Shown: in pieces, positions 6,119 through 6,405 of the stretch
Layout: every line of letters starts with the position of its first letter
How positions within the stretch are numbered: the first letter of the stretch is position 1
NCBI GenBank assembly: GCA_035298385.1
Contig: DATGYC010000100.1
Span: forward strand, 1 to 6,405
Source: DATGYC01 sp035298385
Lineage (GTDB): Bacteria > Bacillota > Sulfobacillia > Symbiobacteriales > Symbiobacteriaceae
Direction of reading: 5' to 3'
Length of the DNA: 6,405 bases
Translations under genes and position numbers: made by a program
Notes under the pieces: generated by a model
What the model was told of the DNA's origin: nothing
The model's database searches: none
Seen by the model: only the letters and a program-made list of their open reading frames with translations

Positions 6119-6405
6119 TAGGCGCTCTTCCTTCCTGCCGTCGCCTGCGGCAAGGCCTTCCAGATCGTAGCGAGGATCGCTCCGCCGATGAGGGCGCCCG
6201 CTGCGGAGGAGAGCGTGAACGGCAGGATGTAGAAGGTCCAGCCAGCCGATGCCGCCTTGGTATTCCCGAGGAGCGTGACCGCAATCGGGTAGGCGAGGAT
6301 CGCAGCGATCAGTCCAGTCCCGATCACCTCGCCGACGACGGCGGCGACGGGCGAGCGGAAGCGGCGGACAAGGAGTCCAGCCAGAATGGCGCCAATAACC
6401 GAGCC
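6118..6405 (-). CDS. thiW: ThiW-like ECF transporter S component (thiamine precursor uptake), C-terminal part
   Basis: ThiW is the predicted substrate-binding membrane subunit of an energy-coupling-factor transporter, thought to import the thiazole precursor of thiamine (established prediction for the family). Only the last 95 residues are in the window, and the frame is open to base 6405 with the start beyond it. The segment has the family pattern: a glycine-rich helix (GSVIGAILAGLL, 1-12), a basic loop (VRRFRS), the distinctive GEVIGTGLIAAILAYPIA (25-42), LLGNTKAA (45-52), then YILPFTLSSAAGALIGG (59-75) and a short basic tail. About three membrane helices are visible. In Bacillota thiW is often controlled by a TPP riboswitch. 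Any such element here would lie to the right of the window. The Val at 6327-6325 is an internal codon, not the start. The stop codon touches the hairpin that precedes the next gene. Confidence 0.82.
   Translation of the reverse strand, partial: GSVIGAILAGLLVRRFRSPVAAVVGEVIGTGLIAAILAYPIAVTLLGNTKAASAGWTFYILPFTLSSAAGALIGGAILATIWKALPQATAGRKSA

Noticed and set aside
1..6405. Defence system, mobile element, CRISPR array or biosynthetic cluster
   Set aside because: No transposase, integrase, nuclease, toxin or repeat-spacer pattern was found on either strand. All six genes have ordinary metabolic, transport or sensing features, or are single unknowns.

Overview
This window comes from a GC-rich bacterial chromosome. 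It holds six protein genes, two of them cut by the window edges, and three strong hairpins that sit directly against stop codons. Gene content points to a GC-rich Bacillota-like lineage, for example a relative of Symbiobacterium or Thermaerobacter: a type-2 (YumC-like) ferredoxin/flavodoxin-NADP+ reductase, a ThiW-type vitamin transporter subunit, a soluble chemoreceptor and GTG starts behind strong Shine-Dalgarno sequences. This taxonomic guess comes from recalled families, and other GC-rich groups such as Chloroflexota are possible. There are no rRNA or tRNA genes, insertion sequences, CRISPR arrays or phage genes.

Left part, + strand (1-1727): the 3' part of the reductase gene is followed 22 bases later by a 233-residue protein with the layout of a HAD-superfamily hydrolase. 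Several of that protein's catalytic positions are replaced. The two genes look like one operon, which ends in a terminator whose stem begins on the last base of the second stop codon.

Middle, + strand (1728-5080): an AT-rich leader precedes a 596-residue cytoplasmic methyl-accepting chemotaxis protein. It has no membrane segments and carries its probable sensory domain at the C-terminus, behind the signalling coiled coil. A second terminator follows, then a 12-helix APC-family amino acid permease that starts at a GTG.

Right part, - strand (5038-6405): the last 95 residues of a ThiW-like ECF transporter S subunit (thiamine-precursor uptake) are followed by a secreted, membrane-anchored protein of unknown function. 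The 66 bases between them form almost one continuous hairpin on the - strand RNA. That hairpin buries the Shine-Dalgarno sequence and the GTG start of the second gene. The unknown gene runs into the permease gene tail to tail, with 43 bases shared and no terminator visible between them.

The genes look like independent housekeeping and sensing units rather than a single new system. The items most worth a second look are the start-site-burying hairpin at 6048-6118, the degenerate HAD protein beside the reductase, the C-terminal sensor of the chemoreceptor, and the tail-to-tail overlap.
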